Source of the DNA: Agromyces mediolanus
GTDB taxonomy: Bacteria; Actinomycetota; Actinomycetes; Actinomycetales; Microbacteriaceae
Direction: 5' to 3'
DNA: 64,000 bases
Assembly: GCF_023715325.1 (NCBI RefSeq)
Contig: NZ_JAMBNX010000002.1
Location: forward strand, 186,001 to 250,000
The notes under the pieces were generated by a model. The model did no database searches. It was not told where the DNA came from and saw only the letters and a program-made list of their open reading frames with translations. Below are positions 53,806 to 64,000 of this stretch, piece after piece. How positions within the stretch are numbered: the stretch's first letter is position 1; each line of letters begins with the position of its first letter. The position numbers were made by a program, and so were the translations under genes.

Positions 53806-54507
53806 ATGAGGTTCGCCGCGGTCCGCGCCGCCGTCGCCGAGGCGGTCGCGCTCGCACTCCCGGTCTCCTGCGCCGGCTGCGGCGCGTTCGACCGGGCGGT
53901 CTGCCGAGCCTGCCGGGCCGAGCTCGTGCCGGCGCCGCGGCTCGTCGTCCGAGACCGCGCCGGGACGGCCCTCACGGCCTGGGCGGGGCTCGCCTACCGC
54001 GGAGCGGTCCGCCCCGTGCTCGGCGCCTACAAGGACGGCGGGCGCACCGACGCCGCCCCGGCGCTCGTGCCCGCGCTCGCCGCGTCGATCGACGCGGCGC
54101 TCCGGGCCGCGGCCCACCGCACCGGGAGCGCCGGCATCGAACTCTGCACGATCCCGTCGACGCCGTCGGCCATCCGGGCGCGCGGGTACCGCCCGGTCGA
54201 CCGGTTGCTCGCGCGGCTCGACCTGCGCGCCGCGCGCGTGCTGCGACCGATCGCCGGACACCTCGATCAGGCGGGTCTCGACGCCGAGGCGCGCCGGCGC
54301 AACGCGTCGGGCTGGCTGCGGGCCCGCGGGGCCGGAGGGCGCCGCTTCCTGGTGGTCGACGACGTGCTCACGACGGGGGCGACGCTGGCCGCGGCGGTGG
54401 CCGCGCTGGAATCTGGCGGTGCCGAGGTCGTGGGGTGCGCGGTGCTGGCCGAGACGCCGCTGCACCGTGATGAACATCGCAGGAGATCCTCGGCGAACTC
54501 TCCGTGA
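53806..54507 (+). CDS. ComF family phosphoribosyltransferase
   Basis: The product has 233 residues. A four-cysteine zinc site lies near the N-terminus (CAGCGAFDRAVCRAC, about residues 22-36) and the PRPP motif FLVVDDVLTTGATL near residue 185. ComF proteins assist DNA uptake in competent bacteria; in Actinobacteria the gene sits between lpqB and hpf with an uncertain role. An untemplated Arg/Ser-rich tail ends the protein. The start is the ATG at 53806. Confidence 0.92.
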   Translation: MRFAAVRAAVAEAVALALPVSCAGCGAFDRAVCRACRAELVPAPRLVVRDRAGTALTAWAGLAYRGAVRPVLGAYKDGGRTDAAPALVPALAASIDAALRAAAHRTGSAGIELCTIPSTPSAIRARGYRPVDRLLARLDLRAARVLRPIAGHLDQAGLDAEARRRNASGWLRARGAGGRRFLVVDDVLTTGATLAAAVAALESGGAEVVGCAVLAETPLHRDEHRRRSSANSP

Positions 54508-54597
54508 CAACCGAGCCGAAGCGGGCTACGGTGGCAGCACAGGCGTGGTCCAACCACCCTTCAGAACCGGGTGACACGCCGGGAGATGGAGGCCGTA

Positions 54598-55302
54598 ATG
54601 GAACTGAACATCGTCGGACGCAACCTTGGGGTCACCGATCGATTCCGTGCCTACGTCACAGAGAAGGCCGAGAAGGTCTCGCACCTGGCCGAGCGTGCGA
54701 TCGCGCTGGATGTGAAGCTCGTGCGCCACAGCGAGAAGAACGGCAACCCCGGTCCAGACCGCGTCGAGCTCACGCTCGTCGGGCGCGGTCCCGTCGTCCG
54801 GGCGGAGGCGGACGGCAGCGACAAGTACGCCGCGTTCGATGTGGCGCTCGGGCGATTGCTCGAGCGGGTCCGCCGGGCGAAGGATCGGAAGAAGGTGCAT
54901 CGGGGTGGGGCGCACCGGCCCACCTCGCTCAGAGAAGCTGCCGACGCGGGCTTCGCGGGAGTCGGAGTCCAGGCCGCGGGGGCGGAGGTGCTCGAACAGG
55001 TCCGCACCGGCAGCATCCCGGTCGTCGACGAGCAGGAGGACCACGGCGAAGACGAGGTGTACACCCCGGTCGTGATCCGGCGGAAGGTGTTCGCCTCCGC
55101 GCCGATGTCGGTCGACGAGGCCCTGTACTTCATGGAACTCGTCGGACACGACTTCTACCTCTTCGTCGACTCCGAGTCGGGCCGGCCGAGCGTCGTCTAT
55201 CGCCGCAAGGGCTGGGACTACGGGGTCATCGGCATCGACGAGCAGGCTGACGCCGTCGTCGACAGCCCGGTGACGAAGGGACGCGAGGCGGTCGCCTCCT
55301 AG
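54598..55302 (+). CDS. hpf: Long-form ribosome hibernation promoting factor
   Basis: The product has 234 residues from the ATG at 54598, preceded by GGAGG. The N-terminal S30AE/YfiA domain (MELNIVGRNLGVTDRFRAYV to about residue 105) is joined by a linker to the C-terminal dimerisation domain (SVDEALYFMELVGHDFYLFVD). It binds 30S subunits and joins ribosomes into inactive 100S dimers in starvation. Its place before secA is conserved in Actinobacteria. Confidence 0.95.
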   Translation: MELNIVGRNLGVTDRFRAYVTEKAEKVSHLAERAIALDVKLVRHSEKNGNPGPDRVELTLVGRGPVVRAEADGSDKYAAFDVALGRLLERVRRAKDRKKVHRGGAHRPTSLREAADAGFAGVGVQAAGAEVLEQVRTGSIPVVDEQEDHGEDEVYTPVVIRRKVFASAPMSVDEALYFMELVGHDFYLFVDSESGRPSVVYRRKGWDYGVIGIDEQADAVVDSPVTKGREAVAS

Positions 55303-55314
55303 AACGTGGGAACG

Positions 55315-55349
55315 CGCGGGGCATCCGGTCCGAGATCGGATGCCCCGCG
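55315..55349 (+). terminator. Terminator hairpin after hpf
   Basis: CGCGGGGCATCCG (55315-55327) pairs perfectly with CGGATGCCCCGCG (55337-55349) around a nine-base loop, 12 bases after the hpf stop. Confidence 0.85.
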
Positions 55350-55525
55350 TCACGTCCGTCCGCCCGCCCCGACGCGCGCCGCCGCGCCCGGCGCCGGCGT
55401 CCCGGCATCCGGCTCGTGTCCAGCTCGCTGGCCACTAGCATGGCTATGATGACCGTCTGCACAGGCGGCAGCGGGCGCGCCCTCCACCCGAGCGGGTGCG
55501 GCCGACGACACTGGGAGAGCATTTC

Positions 55526-58327
<2,802 letters not shown>

Positions 58328-58350
58328 CGGGTCACCGCCGAGACTCGACC

Positions 58351-58389
58351 GAGGAGGGCCGCGCATCCGAGCGATGCGCGGCCCTCCTC
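58351..58389. terminator. Strong terminator hairpin after secA
   Basis: GAGGAGGGCCGCGCATC (58351-58367) pairs perfectly over 17 bases with GATGCGCGGCCCTCCTC (58373-58389) around a five-base loop. It is the longest perfect hairpin I found, placed between secA and the convergent Rv3235-type gene. Confidence 0.9.
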
Positions 58390-58489
58390 GCGTCGCGTGG
58401 CGGTCGGCCGGCGGGGGATGCCGCGTCGATCGCCGGAGGATGCCGCTCCGCGGGCTCGACGCGTCCGGACGGAGGCCGGGCGGTGCGGC

Positions 58490-58933
58490 TCAGAGCACGC
58501 CGAGGACCGAGGCCCGCCAACGGGCGTCGAACCCCTCGATGCGGATGACGATGGCACGGGTGCGCGGGCGCTGGTGCACGAGCACCACGGCTTCGACGAC
58601 GCCGTCGGCGGGCTCGCTGGCTCGGATGGTGCCGATCGCGAACACCGGCCGGTGCGGCCGTGCACCGCGAACACGCCTCGCGCGGGATGCGAGGGCGACG
58701 CGCTTCTCGAGCCCGCGATAGACGTCGTCCGTCACCCAGCGCGCCAACTGTTCGAGGTCTCTCGCGCCGGCGAGGGCCTCGACGACGCAGTGCGCGAGGT
58801 TCCGAAGCACCGGGATCGGGTCGGGAAGCTCGGCGCGACCGACCGGCTGCGGCCCGAAGAAGTCGTCGCGGTCGAGGGGGCCGGGTTCGTCGAACGCGTC
58901 GCCGGCGTGCGCCGGCTCGAAGTGCGGGGCCAT
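58490..58933 (-). CDS. Rv3235-family protein
   Basis: The product has 147 residues from the ATG at 58933 (MAPHFEPAH). The core LRNLAHCVVEALAGARDLEQLARWVTDDVYRGLEKR and the closing VLVHQRPRTRAIVIRIEGFDARWRASVL match the family named after mycobacterial Rv3235, also found near secA. There is no signal peptide. The family's function is unknown. An in-frame codon at 58984 would add an Arg/Ser-rich segment unlike the family. Confidence 0.85.
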   Translation of the reverse strand: MAPHFEPAHAGDAFDEPGPLDRDDFFGPQPVGRAELPDPIPVLRNLAHCVVEALAGARDLEQLARWVTDDVYRGLEKRVALASRARRVRGARPHRPVFAIGTIRASEPADGVVEAVVLVHQRPRTRAIVIRIEGFDARWRASVLGVL

Positions 58934-59111
58934 CGTGCTCCTGGATCGTGGCGATCGTCGGAGACAGCCCGACGACCGGATCACCCCCGGACGGGGGAGG
59001 TGGGGGATCCGTGCTTGAACGCTAAGGCGCGCCTGGAATCCCTGTCAAGCCGAGCGGGCTCCTGTGGAGAGTCGAGGGCGGAGGGTGCCCGCCCAGACTA
59101 GGGTCGTCGGC

Positions 59112-59690
59112 ATGCGCTGGGAACGCCTGATCGACGACCTCGCCGCGCAGATCGATCACGAGCAGCGCGAGGAGGAGCGCGCGCTCGCGCTCGAGGAGGA
59201 GCGGCACCGGCTCGGCCGGCTGACGTTGCGTGATCGCGTCCGTGCACTGCACGGCGCCGGGCTGCCGGTGCGCTGCGAACTCGTCGACGGGCGGGCGCTC
59301 ACCCTCGTGCCGGATTCGATCGGCCGAGACTGGCTGGCGGGCAGGGCGGAGGTCCACCTCGGCGCTCGGGTGATCGTGCACTTCCCCGCCGTTGAGGCGA
59401 TCCTGCCGGTTCGCGACGAGCTCGCGGCGAGTCTCGAGCCGCTTCCGGAGTCGCCGACGGCGCTTGCGGCTCGGATCGGATTCGGCTTCCTGCTGCGGGA
59501 TCTCGCGCGTCGCCGATCGCCGGTGCTCGTCCATGGCGTCGCGGGTGCCGACTGGCACGGCACCATCGATCGCGTCGGCGCCGACCACGTCGAGCTCGCC
59601 CTGCACGCACGCGGAGTGCCGCGCCGCGAGGCTGAGGTCCGGGGCTATCGGCTCGTGCCGTTCGAGCGGATCTCGACGGTCGTGTTCTGA
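59112..59690 (+). CDS. Conserved hypothetical protein
   Basis: The product has 192 residues from the ATG at 59112. A Glu/Arg-rich N-terminal helix (about 3-35) precedes a beta-rich part with LVDGRALTLVPDSIGRDW and a final FERISTVVF. There is no membrane segment and no catalytic motif that I recognise. Similar proteins occur near secA in relatives, so it is likely real. TAGGGT ends 7 bases before the ATG, a leaderless-type arrangement. It may bind nucleic acid or a protein partner, but nothing in the sequence decides this. Confidence 0.72.
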   Translation: MRWERLIDDLAAQIDHEQREEERALALEEERHRLGRLTLRDRVRALHGAGLPVRCELVDGRALTLVPDSIGRDWLAGRAEVHLGARVIVHFPAVEAILPVRDELAASLEPLPESPTALAARIGFGFLLRDLARRRSPVLVHGVAGADWHGTIDRVGADHVELALHARGVPRREAEVRGYRLVPFERISTVVF

Positions 59691-59803
59691 GGCGAGCGCG
59701 TTCGATCGGCTCGGCGGGTTCGGCCCATTCGTGGTATCCCGTGATGGACTTGTGCTGGCGCCGTCCTCACGGTCGGCGCCTTCAGCGCCCGGCCCCAGTT
59801 CGA

Positions 59804-59835
59804 CTGACGGGTTGGTCGGCTGACGGGTCGGTCGG
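59804..59835. repeat. 16-base tandem duplication
   Basis: CTGACGGGTTGGTCGG (59804-59819) is followed directly by CTGACGGGTCGGTCGG (59820-59835), one base different. It lies in the 188-base gap between two convergent genes. In the same gap GGCGCC occurs twice around 59773-59780 and its upstream partner, without a convincing terminator. Confidence 0.6.
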
Positions 59836-59878
59836 GTGTCACGCTGGCCGGTGGTCGGCCCGGTCGAGGGGAACCGGC

Positions 59879-60172
59879 TCAGTCGACCGGGCGGACGCCG
59901 CCGCGTCGAACGCCCGAGAACTCGACGACGTTGGCGAACTCGCCCTGATTCCACGCGGTGTGCCGTCGGGTCGCCTCGTACTGCTCGTCGATCCACACTT
60001 CGAGCTGCGCCCGCTCGACGCGCCACGGGCCGCGTTCGCCGATGCGGATGGCGGGGAGCTCGCCGGAGCGGATGAGCCCGTCGACGGTGCCCACATCGAC
60101 GGCGAGCAGCTCCGCCGTGTCGGCGATGGACAGGAATCGCCCGAGCTCGCCGTCGGATCCGGGTGAGGTCAT
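59879..60172 (-). CDS. Excisionase-like helix-turn-helix protein
   Basis: The product has 97 residues. Residues about 13-62 match the HTH_17/excisionase fold: RFLSIADTAELLAVDVGTVDGLIRSGELPAIRIG then WRVERAQLEVWIDEQY. Such small MerR-like proteins bind DNA as regulators, and BldC is the best known actinobacterial relative. No integrase or phage gene lies nearby, so a regulatory rather than excision role is likely. It is divergent from the SAF-domain gene. Confidence 0.85.
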   Translation of the reverse strand: MTSPGSDGELGRFLSIADTAELLAVDVGTVDGLIRSGELPAIRIGERGPWRVERAQLEVWIDEQYEATRRHTAWNQGEFANVVEFSGVRRGGVRPVD

Positions 60173-60211
60173 GCCTCGATTATCGACCCGGTGGGCGCGG
60201 AAGGCACCCGC

Positions 60212-60220
60212 TGTGGATAA
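60212..60220 (-). other. Single perfect DnaA-box sequence
   Basis: TGTGGATAA on the plus strand is TTATCCACA on the minus strand, the classical DnaA box. It stands alone between the divergent HTH and SAF-domain genes, so it could be a regulatory DnaA site or chance. Confidence 0.3.
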
Positions 60221-60336
60221 CTCCGGGCGCGGAGTCGCTGCCGTCGCGACGATGGGTGTGCTCGGTCGTCTGCTGGAACGACGCCGAGCGAAGGCGACGC
60301 CGAGCCGCGACGGCGAACGAACGAGAGGGAGAACGA

Positions 60337-60945
60337 ATGGGCTGGCGTGGGCGACGGGGCCGGAGCATCGATGTCAGGCTGGTGGTCGGGGTGCTGCTCG
60401 TCGTCGGGTCCGTCGTCGGCGTCTGGGCGATCGTCGGTGGGCTCGACCGTTCGGTCGAGGTCTACGCGGCTCGCGACACGATCACCGCGGGCTCGAAGCT
60501 CGACCACGACGATCTCCAGGTGGTCCGCGTCGTGCTGGGCGAGCGTGCGGCGCACTACCTCTCGGTCGAGTCCGACCCGGCGGCCGACGCGGTGCTCGCG
60601 CGCACGGTCGGGCCGGGCGAGCTCGTTCCGCTCGCCGCCGTCGACGAGGTCGGCGATGCGACCACCGCGGCCGTGGTGGTCGCGAGCCGCGGGGCGCTGG
60701 CGGCGGCCGTCCAGCCCGGCGCCATGGTCGATGTCTGGGCGGCCGACGCGGTCGACCGAGGCTTCGCCCCGCCGGTGGTGCTCGTGCCCGGTGCGGAGGT
60801 CGCCTCGGTACGGCACCCCGATGGGCCCGGCGCCGACGGCCCGCTCGTCGAGTTGCGGATCGATCGCGAGCGCGTGCCGCTCCTGCTCGAAGCGCTCGCC
60901 TCCGGCGACACGATCGACCTCGTGCCCGCGCGGCCGGCCGACTGA
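60337..60945 (+). CDS. SAF-domain membrane-anchored protein
   Basis: The product has 202 residues from the ATG at 60337, preceded by GAGAGGGAG. A basic N-terminus and one membrane segment (about 17-38) precede a SAF domain (VYAARDTITAGSKLDHDDLQVVRVVLG and VGPGELVPLAAV), as in CpaB/RcpC of Flp pilus systems. No pilin, secretin or TadA gene is present here. It overlaps the CpaE-like ATPase gene by one base (TGATG), so the two probably form a functional pair. Confidence 0.85.
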   Translation: MGWRGRRGRSIDVRLVVGVLLVVGSVVGVWAIVGGLDRSVEVYAARDTITAGSKLDHDDLQVVRVVLGERAAHYLSVESDPAADAVLARTVGPGELVPLAAVDEVGDATTAAVVVASRGALAAAVQPGAMVDVWAADAVDRGFAPPVVLVPGAEVASVRHPDGPGADGPLVELRIDRERVPLLLEALASGDTIDLVPARPAD

Positions 60946-62264
60946 TGGCCCGGCTCGCCGTCGCGCTCGGGCGCGAGTTGGAGCACCGGCTGCTTCCGGA
61001 CGCGGTCGAACACGGCCATCGCGTGGTCGCGCGCGTCGGCGCCTGGCCGGAGCTGCTCGTCGCCCTGCGCGAGTGCGCGCCGGAAGTGGTCCTCGTCGGC
61101 GCCGGTGCGCTCACGTTCGATCGGGAGCTTCTGAGCGCGTGCGATGCCGCCGGCGTCCGCGTCATCGCGATCGCGGACGATGACCGCGAGCGCGCGGCGG
61201 CGCGCGCCGCCGGGCTGCTCGAGGTCCTCGGGCCGGCGGTCGCGTGGTCCGATCTCGAGCCGGTCGTCGCGGGCACGGCTCCGACGCCCCCGCCTCCCCT
61301 CCCGAGCACGGCGCGCACGATTGCCGTCTGGGGGCCGTCCGGAGCGCCGGGGCGTACGACGATCGCCGTCAACCTCGCGGCCGAGCTCGCGGCCGCCGGC
61401 CGGCGCGTCGTGCTCGTCGACGCCGACCCGTACGGTGGAGCGGTGGCCCTCGCGCTCGGGCTGCTCGACGAGACCCCCGGGTTCGCCGCCGCGTGCCGGC
61501 TGGCCGGCATGGGGGCGCTCGACCGATCCGAACGCGAGCGGCTGGCGCAGCGATGCACGACGAGCGGTGCGGAGTTCGAGGTGTTCACGGGGCTCATCGG
61601 GCCGGCGCGCTGGCCTGAGCTCGGCGCGGAGCGGGTGGCCTCCGCCGTCGCCTCGATCGCGGAGCACGCCGACGCGGTGGTCATCGACACGGGCTTCAGC
61701 CTCGAGCGCGACGAGGAGCTCACGAGCGACCAGTTCGCGCCGCGGCGAAACGCCGCGACCTTCGCCGCGCTCGAGGCGGCCGATCGGGTGCTCGCCGTCG
61801 GGCTCGCCGACCCGCTCGGCCTCGGTCGGCTGCTCCGCGGCTGCGTCGAGCTCGCCGAGCTGGTCGACCCCGCGCAGCTCGACGTGATCGTGAACCGGGT
61901 GCGGCAGGGCGCACTCGGGGTGGGGGCGTACGCCCAGGTGCGAGCGACCCTGCAGCGGCTCGGCGGCATCGAGCGGGCCTGGCTCCTCCCGCACGACGGC
62001 CGAGGCGCGGATGCCGCGATCCTCCGGGCGCGGGCGCTTCGCGATGCGGCGCCGCGTTCGCCGCTGGCGACGGCGATCCGGGAGTACGCGGCGGAGCGGT
62101 TCCCCGCTCCACCCGGGACCATCGGCACCGACGGGGGCGGGGCGACCGGGCCCCGGTCGGGCGCCGCCCGGACGGGACGCCCGGCGCCCGAGTCCTCGGG
62201 TTCCGGCATCCGTGGAACGCGTCTCCTCGATCGCGTGCGACGCCGCCCGCCGCACTACGCTTGA
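60945..62264 (+). CDS. CpaE/MinD-like ATPase with altered P-loop
   Basis: The product has 439 residues from the ATG at 60945. A receiver-like region (about 1-110) is followed by a MinD/ParA fold: GPSGAPGRTTIAVNLA at about 127-142, then VLVDADPYGG and VIDTGFS. The P-loop has Arg where the invariant Lys is expected, and Ser in place of the deviant-Walker signature Lys. The last 60 residues are disordered. In Flp systems CpaE localises the machinery; here it is paired with a SAF protein but without other pilus genes. Confidence 0.85.
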   Translation: MARLAVALGRELEHRLLPDAVEHGHRVVARVGAWPELLVALRECAPEVVLVGAGALTFDRELLSACDAAGVRVIAIADDDRERAAARAAGLLEVLGPAVAWSDLEPVVAGTAPTPPPPLPSTARTIAVWGPSGAPGRTTIAVNLAAELAAAGRRVVLVDADPYGGAVALALGLLDETPGFAAACRLAGMGALDRSERERLAQRCTTSGAEFEVFTGLIGPARWPELGAERVASAVASIAEHADAVVIDTGFSLERDEELTSDQFAPRRNAATFAALEAADRVLAVGLADPLGLGRLLRGCVELAELVDPAQLDVIVNRVRQGALGVGAYAQVRATLQRLGGIERAWLLPHDGRGADAAILRARALRDAAPRSPLATAIREYAAERFPAPPGTIGTDGGGATGPRSGAARTGRPAPESSGSGIRGTRLLDRVRRRPPHYA

Positions 62265-62267
62265 GCT

Positions 62268-63761
62268 GTGTCGACCCTCAGTGAACTCGTCCTCGCCCAG
62301 GGCCGCAGCAGTCAGGCCGACGTCGACTGGCTGCACATGCTCGTCGGCGACCTGCAGCTGCTCGCCGATCTCGCCTTCGCGGACATCGTGCTGTGGGTGC
62401 CGTCCGGCGACGACGACTTCGTCGCGGTCGCGCACTCGCGTCCGTCGAGCGCCGCGACGCTCTTCTACCGCGACTTCGTCGGTCAGCGCATCAAGCCGCA
62501 GTGGCGGGAGCTCGTCACGCAGGCGTACTCGGGCGCGCAGATCGTCGATTCCTCCGCTCCCGACTGGTACGAGGAGATGCCGACCAGGGTTCGCGCCGTC
62601 CCCGTCATGCGACGGCTCGCCGAGGCGAGCACCGCCGTGGCCCCCGAGCCGGTCGCCGTGATCACCCGCCACACGAACCTGGGCGCGACCCGGACCCCGA
62701 GCCGGCAGGAGCTGACGTTCAACGACTGCGCCGGCGAGCTGTTCCAGATGATCGCCTCCGGTGACTTCCCCGATCTGGGGGCGCCGACCGGGCCGCGCCG
62801 CGGTGCGCCCCGCGCCTCCGACGGGCTCATCCGGCTCGACGTCGACGGCATCACCACCTTCGCGAGCCCGAACGCCCTCTCGGCGTTCAACCGCATGGGC
62901 TTCGACGACGAGCTGGAGGGCGAGTCGCTCGCCGACGTCACCACCCGCCTGCTCGCCGGCAAGCTGGTCGTCGACGAGTCGCTGCCGCTCGTCGTGACCG
63001 GCCGCGCCCCCTGGCGAACCGACGTGGAGTCCCGGGGGGTCACCGTCTCCCTGCGAGCCATCCCGATCCGCCGCACGGGCGAGCGCATCGGCGCGATCGT
63101 GCTCACGCGCGACGTCACCGAACTCCGCCACCAGGAGCAGGAGCTCATCACGAAGGACGCGACCATCCGGGAGATCCACCACCGGGTGAAGAACAACCTG
63201 CAGACGGTGGCGTCGCTGCTGCGCATCCAGGCGCGGCGCACCCACTCCGACGAGGCGCGCGAGGCGCTCACGCAGGCGATGCGCCGGGTCGGCGCGATCG
63301 CGGTCGTGCACGACACACTGTCGACCGGTCTCTCGCAGAACGTCGACTTCGACGAGGTCTTCGACCGGGCGCTGCTGCTCGTCGCCGAGGTCGCCGCGGC
63401 GCACAACACGACGGCGCACCCGAAGCGTTCGGGGAGTTTCGGCGTCCTGCCGAGCGAGTACGCGACCCCCCTCGCGCTGGCACTGACCGAGCTCGTCACC
63501 AACGCGGTCGAGCACGGGCTCGCGGGCCGCGTCGGCGAGGTCGAGGTGGTGGCCGACCGATCCGACCAGGTGCTGACCGTGCAGGTCCGTGACACCGGTT
63601 CGGGGCTGCCGGAGGGGCGGGTCGGCGAGGGGCTCGGCACGCAGATCGTGCGCACCCTCATCCAGGGCGAGCTCGGCGGGACGATCGACTGGCACACCGT
63701 CGTCGGAACCGGCACCGAGGTGACCATCGAGGTGCCGATGCGCTGGATCGCCCCGGCCTGA
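62268..63761 (+). CDS. pdtaS: Sensor histidine kinase, PdtaS type
   Basis: The product has 497 residues from a GTG at 62268. An N-terminal GAF-like domain (about 1-150) and a PAS domain (about 180-295) precede the HisKA_2 segment IREIHHRVKNNLQTVASLLRIQAR (phospho-acceptor His near residue 303) and a GHKL ATPase domain (ELVTNAVEHG, DTGSGLPEG, GLGTQIVRTLI). No membrane segment is present, so it is a soluble sensor, as known for PdtaS (Rv3220c). Its partner PdtaR, an RNA-binding ANTAR regulator, is not in the window. TACGCT lies 6 bases before the start. Confidence 0.93.
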   Translation: MSTLSELVLAQGRSSQADVDWLHMLVGDLQLLADLAFADIVLWVPSGDDDFVAVAHSRPSSAATLFYRDFVGQRIKPQWRELVTQAYSGAQIVDSSAPDWYEEMPTRVRAVPVMRRLAEASTAVAPEPVAVITRHTNLGATRTPSRQELTFNDCAGELFQMIASGDFPDLGAPTGPRRGAPRASDGLIRLDVDGITTFASPNALSAFNRMGFDDELEGESLADVTTRLLAGKLVVDESLPLVVTGRAPWRTDVESRGVTVSLRAIPIRRTGERIGAIVLTRDVTELRHQEQELITKDATIREIHHRVKNNLQTVASLLRIQARRTHSDEAREALTQAMRRVGAIAVVHDTLSTGLSQNVDFDEVFDRALLLVAEVAAAHNTTAHPKRSGSFGVLPSEYATPLALALTELVTNAVEHGLAGRVGEVEVVADRSDQVLTVQVRDTGSGLPEGRVGEGLGTQIVRTLIQGELGGTIDWHTVVGTGTEVTIEVPMRWIAPA

Positions 63762-63836
63762 GCGGGCGCGCGGGCGGTCGGCGCACTCCGGGCCGGTCGG
63801 GGGACTCGCGCCTCGGGGCGGCCTACCATGGTCGGT

Positions 63837-64000
63837 ATGAACGATGCACGACTCGCCCCCGGCGATCTCGCCCCCGACTTCACGCTCGACGACCAGGACG
63901 GCACTCCCGTGACGCTCTCGTCGCTCCGCGGCGGCAAGGTGGTGCTCTACTTCTATCCCGAGGCGATGACCCCGGGCTGCACCACCGAGGCGTGCGACTT
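63837..64000 (+). CDS. bcp: Peroxiredoxin, Bcp/PrxQ type, 3' end outside window
   Basis: Fifty-four codons are visible from the ATG at 63837. The product shows [17 protein letters not shown], then [20 protein letters not shown], in which the peroxidatic Cys of TPGC and a second Cys five residues on are both present. This is the PrxQ/Bcp subgroup, thiol peroxidases that reduce hydrogen peroxide and alkyl peroxides with thioredoxin. An in-frame ATG at 63828 is possible, but it overlaps a TACCAT hexamer that lies 7 bases before 63837. Confidence 0.93.
   Translation, partial: [54 protein letters not shown]

Noticed and set aside
59879..60172. Phage or integrative-element excisionase
   Set aside because: No integrase, attachment repeat or phage gene lies nearby, and small HTH_17 proteins are common chromosomal regulators in Actinobacteria.
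60212..60220. Replication origin
   Set aside because: Only one DnaA box is present, with no AT-rich region, dnaA or dnaN nearby.
60555..63695. A 1046-codon minus-strand open frame opposite the SAF, CpaE-like and PdtaS genes
   Set aside because: It covers three genes with strong motifs on the other strand and has no motif of its own.

Overview
The window is very GC-rich and densely coded. It carries a WhiB-family regulator, MtrA-MtrB-LpqB, SecA without a zinc tail, DUF3499 and Rv3235-type proteins, and many GTG starts. This fits a Gram-positive actinobacterium, most likely Micrococcales/Microbacteriaceae; the exact genus cannot be read from the sequence. I see no rRNA, tRNA, CRISPR array, insertion sequence or prophage.

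Region 1 (1-27.4 kb) is a cell-surface glycopolymer locus. It has GT2 glycosyltransferases, a DUF2304 protein, a GlfT2-like galactofuranosyltransferase, a Wzx-type flippase, a LicD-like/methyltransferase fusion, a Wzm/Wzt-type ABC exporter and two tandem O-antigen-ligase-like proteins. It also has a fused cytidylyltransferase-reductase of the CDP-ribitol (Bcs1) type and two large TagF-type polyol-phosphate transferases, one fused to a HAD domain and one to a GT2 domain. A compact operon, gmd / epimerase-reductase / colD, should make GDP-colitose (a 3,6-dideoxyhexose). Opposite it lie a GT11 (fucosyl/colitosyl-type) transferase with an extra N-terminal domain and a pyruvyl transferase. Together they suggest a teichoic-acid-like, phosphodiester-linked polymer carrying a 3,6-dideoxyhexose and pyruvate.

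Region 2 (27.4-41.1 kb) holds an acyl-CoA dehydrogenase, manA, a GlxA-type AraC regulator, a 49-residue membrane protein and galE. These are followed by the conserved actinobacterial block whiB2-type / large GT2 membrane protein / DUF5719 / zincin-like protein / DUF3499 / manB / ahcY, which resembles the Rv3248c-Rv3260c neighbourhood of mycobacteria. ManA and ManB supply mannose phosphates upstream of the GDP-mannose used by Gmd.

Region 3 (41.1-49.5 kb) is a moxR-type locus (RDD, SpoIIM, DUF58, MoxR ATPase, DUF4350, DUF4129, proline-rich membrane protein) with an aquaporin inserted. Region 4 (49.6-58.4 kb) is mtrA-mtrB-lpqB-comF-like-hpf-secA. Region 5 (58.4-64 kb) holds an Rv3235-type protein, a hypothetical protein, an excisionase-like HTH protein, a SAF-domain protein, a CpaE/MinD-like ATPase with an altered P-loop, a PdtaS-type sensor kinase and the start of a Bcp peroxiredoxin.

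Strong GC hairpins close most convergent gene pairs. Several genes have a -10-like hexamer only 6-9 bases before the start codon, which suggests leaderless transcripts.
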